In this document: positions 38,444-48,209 of the stretch, piece by piece | How positions within the stretch are numbered: the first letter of the stretch is position 1 | Layout of the letters: every line of letters begins with the position of its first letter | Origin: Virgibacillus subterraneus | Lineage (GTDB): Bacteria > Bacillota > Bacilli > Bacillales > Amphibacillaceae | Assembly: GCF_900110695.1 (NCBI RefSeq) | Contig: NZ_FOEH01000002.1 | Span: forward strand, 248,001-312,000 | DNA: 64,000 nucleotides | Direction of reading: 5' to 3' | Position numbers and translations under genes: made by a program | Notes under the pieces: model-generated | Told to the model about the DNA's origin: nothing | The model's input: the letters and a program-made list of their open reading frames with translations, nothing else | Database searches by the model: none

Positions 38444-39403
38444 ATGTCAGAAAACTTGAAAACAATTGAGTTACAATTAACCAATACTAATGAAGCATTA
38501 GCTTTGTTTGGTACAAATGATAAATATTTAAAGCAGATAGAAGAACAATTAAATGTATCCATTGTTACAAGAGGAGAGCAAGTAGGTGTTTCTGGCGCTA
38601 AAGAAGAGATTGAACTTGTTGAGGAGATTTTATCAACTCTTCTTACAATTGTACGAAAAGGATTGAATATAACAGAGCGAGATGTAGTATATTCAGTGGA
38701 TCTCGCAAAAAAAGGTAAAATTAATCAATTTGAAACACTTTTTGAAGATGAGATAACCAAAAATGTTAAGGGGAAATCAATTAGAGTAAAAACATTAGGA
38801 CAAAAGAGTTATGTATCAGCAATTAAAACTCATGACCTTGTGTTTGGTATTGGTCCCGCTGGTACTGGAAAAACGTATCTGGCTGTCGTAATGGCTGTCC
38901 ATGCATTAAAAAATGGTGAAGTGAAAAGAATTGTCTTAACACGCCCTGCAGTTGAAGCTGGGGAAAGCCTCGGATTTTTGCCTGGTGATCTGAAGGAAAA
39001 GGTTGATCCCTATTTAAGGCCATTATACGATGCATTACACGATGTGCTGGGGACTGAACATACAATGCGTTTAATCGAGAGGGATACCATTGAAATTGCC
39101 CCATTAGCCTATATGCGTGGACGAACACTTGATGATGCATTTGTTATATTAGATGAAGCGCAGAATACTACACCTGAACAAATGAAGATGTTTTTGACAC
39201 GCTTAGGCTTTGGCTCTAAAATGATAATTACTGGAGACATCACCCAAATCGACTTACCCAAAGGTGTTAAATCAGGGTTACAGGTAGCAAACCAGTTATT
39301 GTCATCTGTAAATGGAATTTCAATTATTCATTTAAACCAAACTGATGTTGTAAGGCATCCGTTAGTACAAAAAATTATTGATGTATATGAAAAAACGAAC
39401 TAG
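38444..39403 (+). CDS. phoH: PhoH family ATPase/RNA-binding protein
   Basis: A 319-residue PhoH-like P-loop ATPase. Walker A is GPAGTGKTYLA (near residues 137-147), Walker B FVILDEAQNTTPEQMKMFLT (near 229-248); an N-terminal KH-like region precedes them. PhoH proteins are linked to RNA metabolism and ribosome maturation, consistent with the ybeY neighbour. ATG 38444 is preceded by AAGGAG and begins two bases after the yqfD stop. Confidence 0.94.
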   Translation: MSENLKTIELQLTNTNEALALFGTNDKYLKQIEEQLNVSIVTRGEQVGVSGAKEEIELVEEILSTLLTIVRKGLNITERDVVYSVDLAKKGKINQFETLFEDEITKNVKGKSIRVKTLGQKSYVSAIKTHDLVFGIGPAGTGKTYLAVVMAVHALKNGEVKRIVLTRPAVEAGESLGFLPGDLKEKVDPYLRPLYDALHDVLGTEHTMRLIERDTIEIAPLAYMRGRTLDDAFVILDEAQNTTPEQMKMFLTRLGFGSKMIITGDITQIDLPKGVKSGLQVANQLLSSVNGISIIHLNQTDVVRHPLVQKIIDVYEKTN

Positions 39404-39416
39404 TCGATGAAATAGT

Positions 39417-39447
39417 GTAAGACCCCCAATAGTGGGTCTTATTTCTA
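39417..39447 (+). terminator. Terminator after phoH
   Basis: AAGACCC and GGGTCTT form the stem, followed by ATTTCTAT. The T-tract is interrupted. Confidence 0.65.
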
Positions 39448-39508
39448 TATATACATAGTTAATTGTAATGCCTGCGTTTTTGATTTGATCAGTTACGAGG
39501 TGAAAATT

Positions 39509-41653
39509 ATGGGGAAAATGTTGCGAAACTTTGTAAAGGCACTATTTAAGATCCGAACAAAATGGCTAACAGTTATTTTGCCGGTGTCTATTTTAGGTGT
39601 CTTTTTTTTCCTTGTAACTGTTAATAACGTGTTTACAGAAACATATGATATTGAACGATTTACCAGTGCCAAGGAGACTATTCGTTCTCCAATTACAGTA
39701 GAAAATGAGCAGGAAACGAAACGGAAAACCCGCGAAACGGTTCAATCTGTTGAAGATAGATTTGATATATCAACTGAAACGACTAAAGAGCAAGTAGCAT
39801 ATGTGGAAGAAATATTTGATGCAATCGATAAAGTAGATGCGGAGGATTCTGAAAGTTCACCAGATTCACCTAATGAGAATAACGTAGGTGTAATGACAAG
39901 CCAGGAAAAAGTTCGGCGATTAAAGCAAATATTATCTCCAAATATAACAGAAGAGGTTAATGATGGAATATTATATGAACTTGCAGAAGCACAGCCACAA
40001 ATGCGTGCAGAGGGCAAGGAATTGTTAATCTCTTCATTGAAAGAAGTTTTAGTAAATGGTGTCCGTGTTGAAAATATTCAAAGTGGTATAACCAAAATTG
40101 AACAAGATATAAAGTATTCCAATCTGCCAAACGGCATAAAAGAACCGCTAGTAAAATTAAGTGAGTTTGCAGTGGTGGAAAATTCATTCTTTGATGTTGA
40201 AAAGACAATGGATGCAAGAAAGGATGCAGCGAGCAGCGTAGAACCTGTTGTAATTCGAGCAGGTGAAATAATTGTCAGGGAAGGCCAAGTAATTACAAAT
40301 CAGCTTTATCAGGACTTAAAATTAGCTGGCTTATTGGATGAAGAAAGAAATATTTATCCAGTAATAGGTTTGGCTCTATTAATATTTTTAATAATCTTTG
40401 TTATTGGATATGAAATGAATCTCCTTTCAAAAGTTAATAGCCTAGATAAAGGTAAAATCTCTTCTATAATACTAATAAGTATTATAGTTGTAGCACTAAT
40501 GAAAGTGGTAAGTATGATAACAGTTCCTGTAAGCCAATTATTTTTCGTAGTCCCTGTTGCAATAGGAACCTTACTTGTAAAACAATTGCTCAATGAAAGG
40601 TTTGCAATTGTACTCTCTATATTGTATGCCATTTTGGGGAGCATAATTTTTAACGGACAAATTCCGGGTGCATTAAATATAGAGGCTGGTATTTACTTCT
40701 TCTTTTCACAAATGGCTGGTATTATATTTCTGACAAATGTCAAAGATCGCTTGGCCATTCTTAAGGCAGGTGTTGGTGTAACTGCTATTAACATTATTAC
40801 AGTATTATTATTCCTTTTTCTTTCTTTTGAAAAGTATTCAGTAGGCGAATTATTAATTTATTCTGGATTTGGAATAGCATCTGCATTTCTGTCAGCAGTG
40901 TTAGCAATTGGCTTATTGCCATTTTTCGAAACCGGTTTGGGTATATTATCAGATATTAAATTACTATCATTAGCAAGTCCGAATCAGCCATTACTTCGAA
41001 AAATCCTAACTGAGTCACCAGGTACGTATCATCATTCTGTGATGGTGGCCAATCTCAGTGAAACGGCTTGTGAGGTGATTGGAGCAAATGGGCTTCTTGC
41101 AAGGGTAGGATCATATTATCATGATATTGGTAAGACAGTAAGACCACATTATTTTATTGAAAATCAGTTATCGATTTCTAATCCTCATGATATAATTGAA
41201 CCAAGACAAAGTGCAGAAATTATTATTAATCATCCTTATGATGGAGTTGCAATGCTTAAAAAACACAAACTTCCAAAAGAAATTATCAATATTGCAATGC
41301 AACATCATGGAACTACTTTATTAAAATATTTTTATTATAAGGAAAAGGAAAGTAACCGCTATGTGAAGGAAAACAACTTCAGGTATCCAGGTCCAAAGCC
41401 ACAAACTAAAGAAGCTGCAATAATATGTATTTGTGACTCTGTGGAAGCCGCTGTAAGGTCATTAAATGAGCCAACAGAGGATAAGATTGAAGAAATTGTG
41501 TCTTCCATTGTAAATGATCGTCTGATGGATGGACAATTAAATGAATGTCCACTGACTTTAAAGGAGTTGGATAAAGTTCATCAAACAATCTGTGAATCAT
41601 TAAAGGGAATTTTTCATTCAAGAATACAATATCCCATGAAGGAGGCAAAATAA
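39509..41653 (+). CDS. pgpH: Cyclic di-AMP phosphodiesterase PgpH
   Basis: A 714-residue membrane HD-domain phosphodiesterase (YqfF) that degrades c-di-AMP. A signal-anchor helix (about residues 20-42) is followed by a 7TM-7TMR-HDED extracellular domain, seven transmembrane helices (residues 285-470) and a cytoplasmic HD domain with LTESPGTYHHSVMVANLSE, YYHDIGKTVRPHYF and MQHHGTTLL. c-di-AMP controls potassium and osmolyte transport, relevant in a salt-adapted organism. GAGGTG lies upstream of the ATG. Confidence 0.95.
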   Translation: MGKMLRNFVKALFKIRTKWLTVILPVSILGVFFFLVTVNNVFTETYDIERFTSAKETIRSPITVENEQETKRKTRETVQSVEDRFDISTETTKEQVAYVEEIFDAIDKVDAEDSESSPDSPNENNVGVMTSQEKVRRLKQILSPNITEEVNDGILYELAEAQPQMRAEGKELLISSLKEVLVNGVRVENIQSGITKIEQDIKYSNLPNGIKEPLVKLSEFAVVENSFFDVEKTMDARKDAASSVEPVVIRAGEIIVREGQVITNQLYQDLKLAGLLDEERNIYPVIGLALLIFLIIFVIGYEMNLLSKVNSLDKGKISSIILISIIVVALMKVVSMITVPVSQLFFVVPVAIGTLLVKQLLNERFAIVLSILYAILGSIIFNGQIPGALNIEAGIYFFFSQMAGIIFLTNVKDRLAILKAGVGVTAINIITVLLFLFLSFEKYSVGELLIYSGFGIASAFLSAVLAIGLLPFFETGLGILSDIKLLSLASPNQPLLRKILTESPGTYHHSVMVANLSETACEVIGANGLLARVGSYYHDIGKTVRPHYFIENQLSISNPHDIIEPRQSAEIIINHPYDGVAMLKKHKLPKEIINIAMQHHGTTLLKYFYYKEKESNRYVKENNFRYPGPKPQTKEAAIICICDSVEAAVRSLNEPTEDKIEEIVSSIVNDRLMDGQLNECPLTLKELDKVHQTICESLKGIFHSRIQYPMKEAK

Positions 41654-42118
41654 ATGTATATTGATTTTCATGACCAAACAAATTCTGTACCTACCGATTA
41701 TATTGATATGCTCCAACGTTTACTTATTTTTACAGCAAAAAAAGAAGGTATTTCTATGGAGGCTGAGGTATCAATAAACTTTGTCAGTAACAATGAAATC
41801 CAAGAAATTAATCGAAATTATAGACAGCTTAACAAACCAACCGATGTATTATCTTTTGCAATGCAGGAGCAAGCTGATGATGAATTGGATATTGTTGGTG
41901 AAGATATTCCCCTTGTTCTTGGCGATATTGTTATATCTGTTGAAAAAGCAGAGGAACAGGCTAAGGATTATGACCATTCGCTAGAGAGGGAATTGGGATT
42001 TCTAACGGTTCATGGTTTCTTGCATCTACTTGGATATGACCATATGGATAAAGATGATGAACAGAAAATGTTTAAAAGGCAGGAAGAAATTTTGGGTGAA
42101 TTTGGCATTGAACGGTAA
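41654..42118 (+). CDS. ybeY: Endoribonuclease/rRNA maturation factor YbeY
   Basis: A 154-residue UPF0054 metalloprotein. The zinc motif is HGFLHLLGYDH (near residues 121-131), and RQLNKPTDVLSFAMQE precedes it. It takes part in 16S rRNA 3'-end processing and ribosome quality control. It starts immediately after the pgpH stop, and its 3' end overlaps dgkA. Confidence 0.95.
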   Translation: MYIDFHDQTNSVPTDYIDMLQRLLIFTAKKEGISMEAEVSINFVSNNEIQEINRNYRQLNKPTDVLSFAMQEQADDELDIVGEDIPLVLGDIVISVEKAEEQAKDYDHSLERELGFLTVHGFLHLLGYDHMDKDDEQKMFKRQEEILGEFGIER

Positions 42119-42476
42119 TCAAAGGAAAAAATCTATTGGTTTTTCTCATGCGTGGAATGGTCTTAAAGAAGTAACGAAAACTGAACGGAATTTTAAGATA
42201 CATTTAATAGCTACAATAACAGTTATTATAGCAGGTATTCTAATACAGTTAACCTTAATTGAGTGGGCAATTATTATGCTTACAATTGGGTTAGTATTAG
42301 TTGCTGAAGCTACTAATGCAGCCGTTGAAAAGCTGATTGATTATGTGAAACCTGATACACATCCGTTAGCTAAAACAATTAAGGATGTTGCTGCAGGGGC
42401 AGTTTTATTAGCTGCTTTAACTGCGCTAATCGTTGGTATGATTATATTTTTACCGAAAATATATGGATTATTTTAG
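42096..42476 (+). CDS. dgkA: Undecaprenol/diacylglycerol kinase (DgkA family)
   Basis: A roughly 126-residue membrane kinase. Features are TKTERNFKIHL, two to three transmembrane helices, and VAEATNAAVEKLIDY and AKTIKDVAAGAVLLAA, the catalytic region. In Firmicutes the enzyme phosphorylates undecaprenol for cell-wall lipid recycling. The start is uncertain: GTG 42096 (AGGAAG upstream, within ybeY) or TTG 42108. In B. subtilis cdd lies between dgkA and era; here it is absent. Confidence 0.9.
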   Translation: MNLALNGNQRKKSIGFSHAWNGLKEVTKTERNFKIHLIATITVIIAGILIQLTLIEWAIIMLTIGLVLVAEATNAAVEKLIDYVKPDTHPLAKTIKDVAAGAVLLAALTALIVGMIIFLPKIYGLF

Positions 42477-42477
42477 C

Positions 42478-42506
42478 AAAACCTTCATTATACGAAGGTT
42501 TTTTTA
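42478..42506 (+). terminator. Terminator of the phoH-side operon after dgkA
   Basis: AAAACCTTC pairs with GAAGGTTTT, followed by Ts. Repeat R7 starts inside the T-tract. Confidence 0.85.
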
Positions 42507-42656
42507 GCAGTTAGGAAAGTATAAATAATTACTGCATAAGTGAAACTAAGAACTTTCCATTTAGTTCTGCGCTTCAAAGCATAAGGGATTCTATGAGAAG
42601 TAAAGTTTGATTTCATAAAAACCCCTTTAACGATAAGCCAAGTTCTTCTAATCATT
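42504..42656 (+). repeat. Interspersed repeat copy R7 (long form)
   Basis: TTAGCAGTTAGGAAAGTAT and ACTGCATAAGTG at the left, CCCTTTAACGATAAGCCAAG at the right, with the long-form insert between. It separates dgkA from era and replaces the usual site of cdd. Confidence 0.87.
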
Positions 42657-42778
42657 ACATGTCATTTTCTGAAGAATTATAGAAACTTTTTAAAGGTTTT
42701 GTCGGATACATGAAACTAGCTGGATTTTGTAGTATGATGATTATATCAAATAGACATAACTGCTTCGGAGGAAATAAC

Positions 42779-43681
42779 ATGGACACTAAATTTAAATCAG
42801 GATTCCTAGCAATTATTGGTAGACCTAACGTAGGCAAGTCAACATTTATGAACAATGTAATAGGGCAAAAAATAGCGATAATGAGTGATAAGGCACAAAC
42901 AACACGAAATAAAATTCAGGGTGTTTTAACAGAAGAAGATGCACAGATAGTATTCATCGATACACCAGGAATCCATAAACCCAAGCATCGTTTAGGTGAT
43001 TTTATGGTGAAAATAGCTGAGGATACATTGAATGAAGTGGATGCAATTCTTTTTATGATTAACGCTGATGAAGGTTATGGAAAAGGTGATCAATATATAA
43101 TCGACCGGCTGCAGCAAGTAAAACGCCCGGTTTTCCTGATCATCAATAAAGTGGACTTAATTCATCCAGATGATTTGTTCCCTTTAATAGAGCGCTATAA
43201 AAATAAGTACAATTTTGAGGAAATTATTCCAATTTCAGCGCTTCATGGTAATAATGTTACACATTTACTTGATATATTAAAGGCACATCTGCCGGAAGGG
43301 CCTCAATATTACCCTGAAGATCAAATAACAGATCATCCTGAACGGTTCATCATTGGCGAGTTAATACGGGAAAAAGCATTGCAATTAACCAGAGAAGAGG
43401 TACCGCATTCAATAGCAGTTGTGATTGAAAACATTGAAACAAGAGACTCAAATGCAGTTTTTATTCAGGCAGCAATTGTTGTGGAACGGAAAACGCAAAA
43501 AGGAATTATTATCGGTAAACAAGGAAGTATGTTAAAAGATATCGGTAAAAAAGCTCGAAAAGATATTGAAGCATTGTTAGGATCAAAAGTTTATTTAGAA
43601 CTTTGGGTCAAAGTCCAAAAAGACTGGCGCAACAAGCAATCGCAGCTGCGTGAGTTTGGGTTCCGTAGTGATGAATATTAA
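42779..43681 (+). CDS. era: GTPase Era
   Basis: A 300-residue GTPase that binds 16S rRNA and assists 30S maturation. GTPase motifs: GRPNVGKST (residues 14-22), DTPGIHKP (near 61) and NKVD (near 123). The C-terminal KH domain carries [27 protein letters not shown] precedes ATG 42779; the longer in-frame reading from 42710 has no ribosome site. Confidence 0.97.
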   Translation: MDTKFKSGFLAIIGRPNVGKSTFMNNVIGQKIAIMSDKAQTTRNKIQGVLTEEDAQIVFIDTPGIHKPKHRLGDFMVKIAEDTLNEVDAILFMINADEGYGKGDQYIIDRLQQVKRPVFLIINKVDLIHPDDLFPLIERYKNKYNFEEIIPISALHGNNVTHLLDILKAHLPEGPQYYPEDQITDHPERFIIGELIREKALQLTREEVPHSIAVVIENIETRDSNAVFIQAAIVVERKTQKGIIIGKQGSMLKDIGKKARKDIEALLGSKVYLELWVKVQKDWRNKQSQLREFGFRSDEY

Positions 43682-43776
43682 ACTTGGTAAAATTTAAAAC
43701 TCATTGATTTAACATGTATGGTAATTCTATTAGTAAGTACTTTTTCAACATGCTATAAAGAAAGGTGGGGTTTCTT

Positions 43777-43926
43777 GTGATCGACTTAACCTGGAGATTA
43801 TTTAGTCAAACAGGAAACATTGAAACCTATTTATTATTGAAAGAGTTAGAAGAAAGAGCACGAGGTAAGGGAAATTCGGTCCAACAGGAAGATGAGGAAG
43901 TATCATCGATTGACACAAAATTATAG
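43777..43926 (+). CDS. yqzL: YqzL family small protein
   Basis: A 49-residue protein starting with GTG after AAAGGTGGGG. It begins MIDLTWRLFSQTGNIETYLL, matching the YqzL family, which is found between era and recO in Bacilli. The tail is acidic. Function unknown to me. Too short for routine gene callers, but start signal, length and position agree. Confidence 0.88.
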   Translation: MIDLTWRLFSQTGNIETYLLLKELEERARGKGNSVQQEDEEVSSIDTKL

Positions 43927-43971
43927 TACATGGGAATTTTTCAATGGTTTGACCTAAGAAGGTGATACTAT

Positions 43972-44721
43972 TTGCTTGAAAAAATGAAAGGTATTGTCAT
44001 TAAAACGCAAGATTACAGTGAATCACATAAAATAGTTACGATTTATAGTAATAAACTAGGTAAAATCTCTGCAATTGCCAGAGGAGCCAAGAAACCAAAA
44101 AGCAGAATGGCTGCAGTTACGCAGCCATTCATACTTGGTGAATTTTTTATCTATATCAATTCGGGATTAAGTACTATTCAGCAGGGAGATGTTGTTGATT
44201 CGCTCCGTTTTATTAGGGAAGATATTATTAAGACAGCTTATGCTGCATATATAGTTGAGTTGACCGATAAATTAGTTGATTCACATTTACCGGATAAATA
44301 TTTATTTGACCAGCTATACCAGACATTATCCTGGATCGCTGAACATGATGATGCAGATGCTGATATTCCAATGATGATGTATGAGTTAAAATTATTTGCA
44401 AAAGGCGGGTTTGCACCGACAGTAAGTAATTGTGTGAGTTGTGGCAGGAAAGATACTCCTTTATATTTTTCGATATCTGAAGGTGGTTTACTTTGTTCGC
44501 GATGTAACCATATTGACTCTGAAGCAATAATGCTGCCAGATAAGATAGCAAAATTGTTGCATATCTTTGTAAGTGTAGAATTGGAAAGAGTTGGTAAAAT
44601 ATCAGTGAAATCAGCAAATAAGAATTTATTGCGACAGTTAATAGATGCCTATTACGACCAATATGGCGGCTATTATCTTAAATCTAAACGATTTTTAAAT
44701 CAATTGGATAAATTAAGATAA
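43972..44721 (+). CDS. recO: DNA repair protein RecO
   Basis: A 249-residue recombination mediator that loads RecA on SSB-coated DNA with RecF and RecR. The N-terminal OB fold begins MLEKMKGIVIKTQDYSESHK; the C-terminal part has a zinc site (CVSCGRKDTP...CSRC). TTG 43972 has AAGAAGGTG seven bases upstream. No terminator is visible before the glyQ promoter. Confidence 0.94.
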   Translation: MLEKMKGIVIKTQDYSESHKIVTIYSNKLGKISAIARGAKKPKSRMAAVTQPFILGEFFIYINSGLSTIQQGDVVDSLRFIREDIIKTAYAAYIVELTDKLVDSHLPDKYLFDQLYQTLSWIAEHDDADADIPMMMYELKLFAKGGFAPTVSNCVSCGRKDTPLYFSISEGGLLCSRCNHIDSEAIMLPDKIAKLLHIFVSVELERVGKISVKSANKNLLRQLIDAYYDQYGGYYLKSKRFLNQLDKLR

Positions 44722-44731
44722 GCTACTTTTG

Positions 44732-44761
44732 TTGACAATATAGGTGTTAATACAGTATTAT
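44732..44761 (+). promoter_or_regulatory. Sigma-A promoter of glyQS
   Basis: TTGACA (44732-44737), 18 bases, TATTAT (44756-44761). It drives the T-box leader. Confidence 0.7.
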
Positions 44762-44769
44762 TTGTACAT

Positions 44770-44990
44770 ATTTCGAATAAAAACATAATTGTGTTGAGGA
44801 AGAATAGTACTTATTGATTGCTATTTTGAGCGAGTCCAGATTAGTGGAAGCTGGATAATAGGACGATGAGGAATGGCGCTTCTGAGCAAACGGTATAAAG
44901 TGGCTCTTGTATAGAGCAAGTAGGGTGGAACCGCGGTATAAAAACCGTCCCTATGTCATTTAAAATGACATAGGGACGGTTTTTTTATTC
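44770..44990 (+). ncRNA. Glycine T-box riboswitch of glyQS
   Basis: The conserved T-box sequence AGGGTGGAACCGCG lies at 44923-44936. A strong terminator follows at 44942-44988 (ACCGTCCCTATGTCATTT, its complement, and seven Ts). In the stem I region, GAATGGCGCTTCTGAG contains GGC at 44875-44877, the likely glycine specifier. Uncharged tRNA-Gly would pair with GGC and with the T-box, favouring the antiterminator and glyQS expression. Confidence 0.93.
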
Positions 44991-45084
44991 AAGCAGTTAA
45001 GAAAATATAAATTCTTCCTTACTGCATAAGTGCAACTTAAGCTTTCGCCATTAAAGCTTGGGGATAAGCCTAATTTTCTAATAA
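44991..45084 (+). repeat. Interspersed repeat copy R8 (short form), inside the glyQS leader
   Basis: This copy runs from AAGCAGTTAAGAAAATAT to ATTTTCTAATAAAG and lies between the T-box terminator and the glyQ ribosome site, in sense orientation. Its 3' hairpin is damaged (CTTGGG-GATAA-GCCTAA, several mismatches), unlike R3 and R4. Confidence 0.87.
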
Positions 45085-45107
45085 AGCAACTATGGAGGTT
45101 ATTAAAA

Positions 45108-45986
45108 ATGAAAATACAGGAAATGATTTTAACTTTGCAAAAATATTGGTCAGACCAAGATTGTATATTGATGCAGGCGTATGACGTTGAAAAGGGAGCC
45201 GGAACAATGTCTCCAATGACACTGTTAAGAAGTCTAGGTCCAGAACCGTGGAATGTAGCGTATGTTGAGCCATCAAGAAGACCAGCAGATGGTCGATATG
45301 GGCAAAATCCAAATCGACTTTATCAGCATCACCAATTCCAAGTAATTATGAAGCCGTCGCCAGACAATATTCAAGAATTGTATCTAGATTCATTAAAAGC
45401 GCTTGGAATTAACCCGTTGGAGCATGACATACGTTTTGTAGAGGATAATTGGGAAAATCCAACTCTGGGTGCTGCAGGATTAGGATGGGAAGTGTGGCTG
45501 GACGGAATGGAAATAACACAATTTACATACTTTCAGCAAATTGGCGGGCTTGAAGCAAGTCCGGTAACAGTTGAACTTACGTATGGGATTGAACGTTTGG
45601 CATCGTATATTCAAGATAAAGAAAATGTATTTGATTTGGAGTGGACAGATGGTGTAACGGTTAAAGATATCTTTTTTCAGCCTGAATACGAACATTCAAA
45701 ATATACGTTTGAAGAGTCTAATACAGACATGCTATTTAAGTTATTTTCTATGTATGAAAAAGAAGCTAAGGCTACAATGGAAAAAGGATTGGTATTTCCA
45801 TCCTATGATTATGTATTAAAATGTTCGCATACATTTAATTTACTTGATGCTAAGGGTGTCATTTCAGTAACAGAACGAACAGGATATATTTCAAGAATAC
45901 GAAACCTAGCTAGGAATATTGCTAAAGCTTACGTAGCAGAACGTGAAGGGTTAGGATTTCCTATGTTAACAAAGGAGGCAGAATAA
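45108..45986 (+). CDS. glyQ: Glycyl-tRNA synthetase alpha subunit
   Basis: A 292-residue class II synthetase alpha subunit carrying the catalytic core. Motifs include [35 protein letters not shown] and [26 protein letters not shown] precedes ATG 45108; earlier in-frame starts lie in repeat R8. It overlaps glyS by one base (TAATG). Confidence 0.97.
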   Translation: MKIQEMILTLQKYWSDQDCILMQAYDVEKGAGTMSPMTLLRSLGPEPWNVAYVEPSRRPADGRYGQNPNRLYQHHQFQVIMKPSPDNIQELYLDSLKALGINPLEHDIRFVEDNWENPTLGAAGLGWEVWLDGMEITQFTYFQQIGGLEASPVTVELTYGIERLASYIQDKENVFDLEWTDGVTVKDIFFQPEYEHSKYTFEESNTDMLFKLFSMYEKEAKATMEKGLVFPSYDYVLKCSHTFNLLDAKGVISVTERTGYISRIRNLARNIAKAYVAEREGLGFPMLTKEAE

Positions 45987-48070
45987 TGGCTAAAGATGTA
46001 TTGTTTGAAATAGGGTTAGAAGAATTGCCTGCACGATTTATTGATAAGGCAGAAAGCCAACTTATTAGTAAGACAAAGGATTGGCTAGATGAATTACGTA
46101 TTTCGTATGACTCTATTACTTCATTCTCTACACCAAGAAGACTTGCCGTTTTAATTAAGGATGTTGCCGAAACGCAAACGTCACTTGAAGAGGAAGTAAA
46201 AGGGCCAGCTGTTAAAATAGCGAAAGATGATGAAGGAAGCTGGACAAAAGCAGCAATTGGTTTTACAAAAGGTCAAGGAAAGACTGTAGAAGACATTTAT
46301 ACTAAAGAAATAAAAGGGACAAAATATATATTTGTGAAAAATCAGGTTATCGGTAAAGATACTTATGAATTACTTCCTACATTCAAAGGAATTATAGAAT
46401 CCATTCAATTTCCCAAAAATATGCGCTGGGCCGAACAAAGCCTTCGATATGCACGTCCAATTCGTTGGATTGCTGCATTATATGAAGATCAAGTAATACC
46501 TTTTGAAATTGCTGATGTTACAACTAGCAATTTTACGTTCGGACATCGGTTTTTAGGAAGCAAAATCATTTTAAAATCACCAACAGACTATCAATTTGAC
46601 CTGAAAGATAATTACGTTATATCAGATCCAAATGAACGTGAACATTTAATTACAGAGGGAATAATACAAATAGAAAAAGAATATGGATTTCAAATTCCAA
46701 TTGATAATGGTTTATTGAATGAGGTACGTAATCTCGTTGAGTACCCAACGGTATTTATTGGCTCATATGAAGAATCCTTTTTAAAGTTACCATCAGATGT
46801 GTTAATAATATCTATGAAAGAACACCAGCGGTATTTCCCTGTAAAGTCAAAGAATGGAGAATTGCTGCCTTACTTTGTCGGAGTTAGAAATGGTGATGAC
46901 AAAGCATTAAATACTGTAATCAAAGGCAACGAAAAAGTTCTACATGCCAGGTTATCTGATGCACAATTCTTCTTTGAAGAAGATCAAAAACATTCTATAG
47001 ATTATTATTTGGAGAAGTTGGAGCGGGTTGTTTTTCAAGAAAAATTAGGAACAATAAGTGATAAAGTGTCACGTGTTGTTAGGATTACAGATCAATTGGC
47101 ACAACAGCTAAATCTTTCTGAAGAGACAAAAGAAAAAGCAGTCAGGGCTGCTGAAATTTGCAAGTTTGATTTACCAACGAACATGGTGAATGAATTCACA
47201 GAGCTTCAAGGAATTATCGGACAAACATATGCACTGAATTTTGGCGAGGCAAAAGAAGTTGCTAAAGCAGTTGCTGATCATTATTTACCGGTTCATGCTG
47301 ATGATCGTTTACCGGAGAATATTGAAGGTGCTATTGTAAGTGTTGCTGATAAACTGGATACGATTGTAGGTTGTATTTCAGTAGGCTTAACACCAACTGG
47401 TTCACAGGATCCTTATGGTCTTAGACGTCAATCGGTAGGTATTTTGAAAATATTAAAAGAAAATAAATGGAATATTACGGTTGAATCATTACTGGATTTA
47501 ACACAGAATTTATTTCGTGATCAAGCAATTGAACAAAATGATATTAATAAAGTGAGAAATGAATTAGAACAGTTCTTTGGTTTACGTGCCACGTATATAC
47601 TTAAGGAAGTAAAGGCTGAGCAAGATGTTATTCAATCTGTATTGCATCAAGAGATAGGTATTATTGCATATACGTTAGCAAAAGCGAGTATTTTATCCCG
47701 CAAACGTAATGATCATGATTTTAAATCTGTTCAACAAGCACTTGTAAGAGTGATTAACCTGTCCAAGAAAACAAATCAAAATACTATTAATCCAGACCTT
47801 TTTGAAACACCTTCCGAAAAGGAACTATATCAGGTTTATTTGGCAGTAAAGGATTCTTATATTAATTCTAATAGTAACCAGCAAGCTGAGGATGCCCTTT
47901 TACAGCTAGGGAAATTGGCAGAACCAATTCACAACTTCTTTGAGCATAACATGGTTATGGCAGACGATGATCAAATCCGTAATAATCGACTGTCACTCTT
48001 GAATCTAATAGCAACATTAACTTTCGACTTTGCTGATTTATCCGCAATCGAATGGAAGCAGCAATTCTAA
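45986..48070 (+). CDS. glyS: Glycyl-tRNA synthetase beta subunit
   Basis: A 694-residue beta subunit that binds tRNA-Gly. It begins [20 protein letters not shown] and carries FPKNMRWAEQSLRYARPIRW and GSQDPYGLRRQSVGILKI, with a C-terminal anticodon-binding region. Length is typical. Expression depends on the T-box upstream of glyQ. Confidence 0.97.
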   Translation: MAKDVLFEIGLEELPARFIDKAESQLISKTKDWLDELRISYDSITSFSTPRRLAVLIKDVAETQTSLEEEVKGPAVKIAKDDEGSWTKAAIGFTKGQGKTVEDIYTKEIKGTKYIFVKNQVIGKDTYELLPTFKGIIESIQFPKNMRWAEQSLRYARPIRWIAALYEDQVIPFEIADVTTSNFTFGHRFLGSKIILKSPTDYQFDLKDNYVISDPNEREHLITEGIIQIEKEYGFQIPIDNGLLNEVRNLVEYPTVFIGSYEESFLKLPSDVLIISMKEHQRYFPVKSKNGELLPYFVGVRNGDDKALNTVIKGNEKVLHARLSDAQFFFEEDQKHSIDYYLEKLERVVFQEKLGTISDKVSRVVRITDQLAQQLNLSEETKEKAVRAAEICKFDLPTNMVNEFTELQGIIGQTYALNFGEAKEVAKAVADHYLPVHADDRLPENIEGAIVSVADKLDTIVGCISVGLTPTGSQDPYGLRRQSVGILKILKENKWNITVESLLDLTQNLFRDQAIEQNDINKVRNELEQFFGLRATYILKEVKAEQDVIQSVLHQEIGIIAYTLAKASILSRKRNDHDFKSVQQALVRVINLSKKTNQNTINPDLFETPSEKELYQVYLAVKDSYINSNSNQQAEDALLQLGKLAEPIHNFFEHNMVMADDDQIRNNRLSLLNLIATLTFDFADLSAIEWKQQF

Positions 48071-48209
48071 TCCAAGCAGGTGTAAAAACGTTTATTATAT
48101 AGAAATTCTCAGATCATTATTTTAAGGTAACATTATTTCTTTTTCACTATATTTAGTCTATAATATTTAATAAATAGTATGTCACATTAAGTTTTTAGGT
48201 GGTGAAAAA

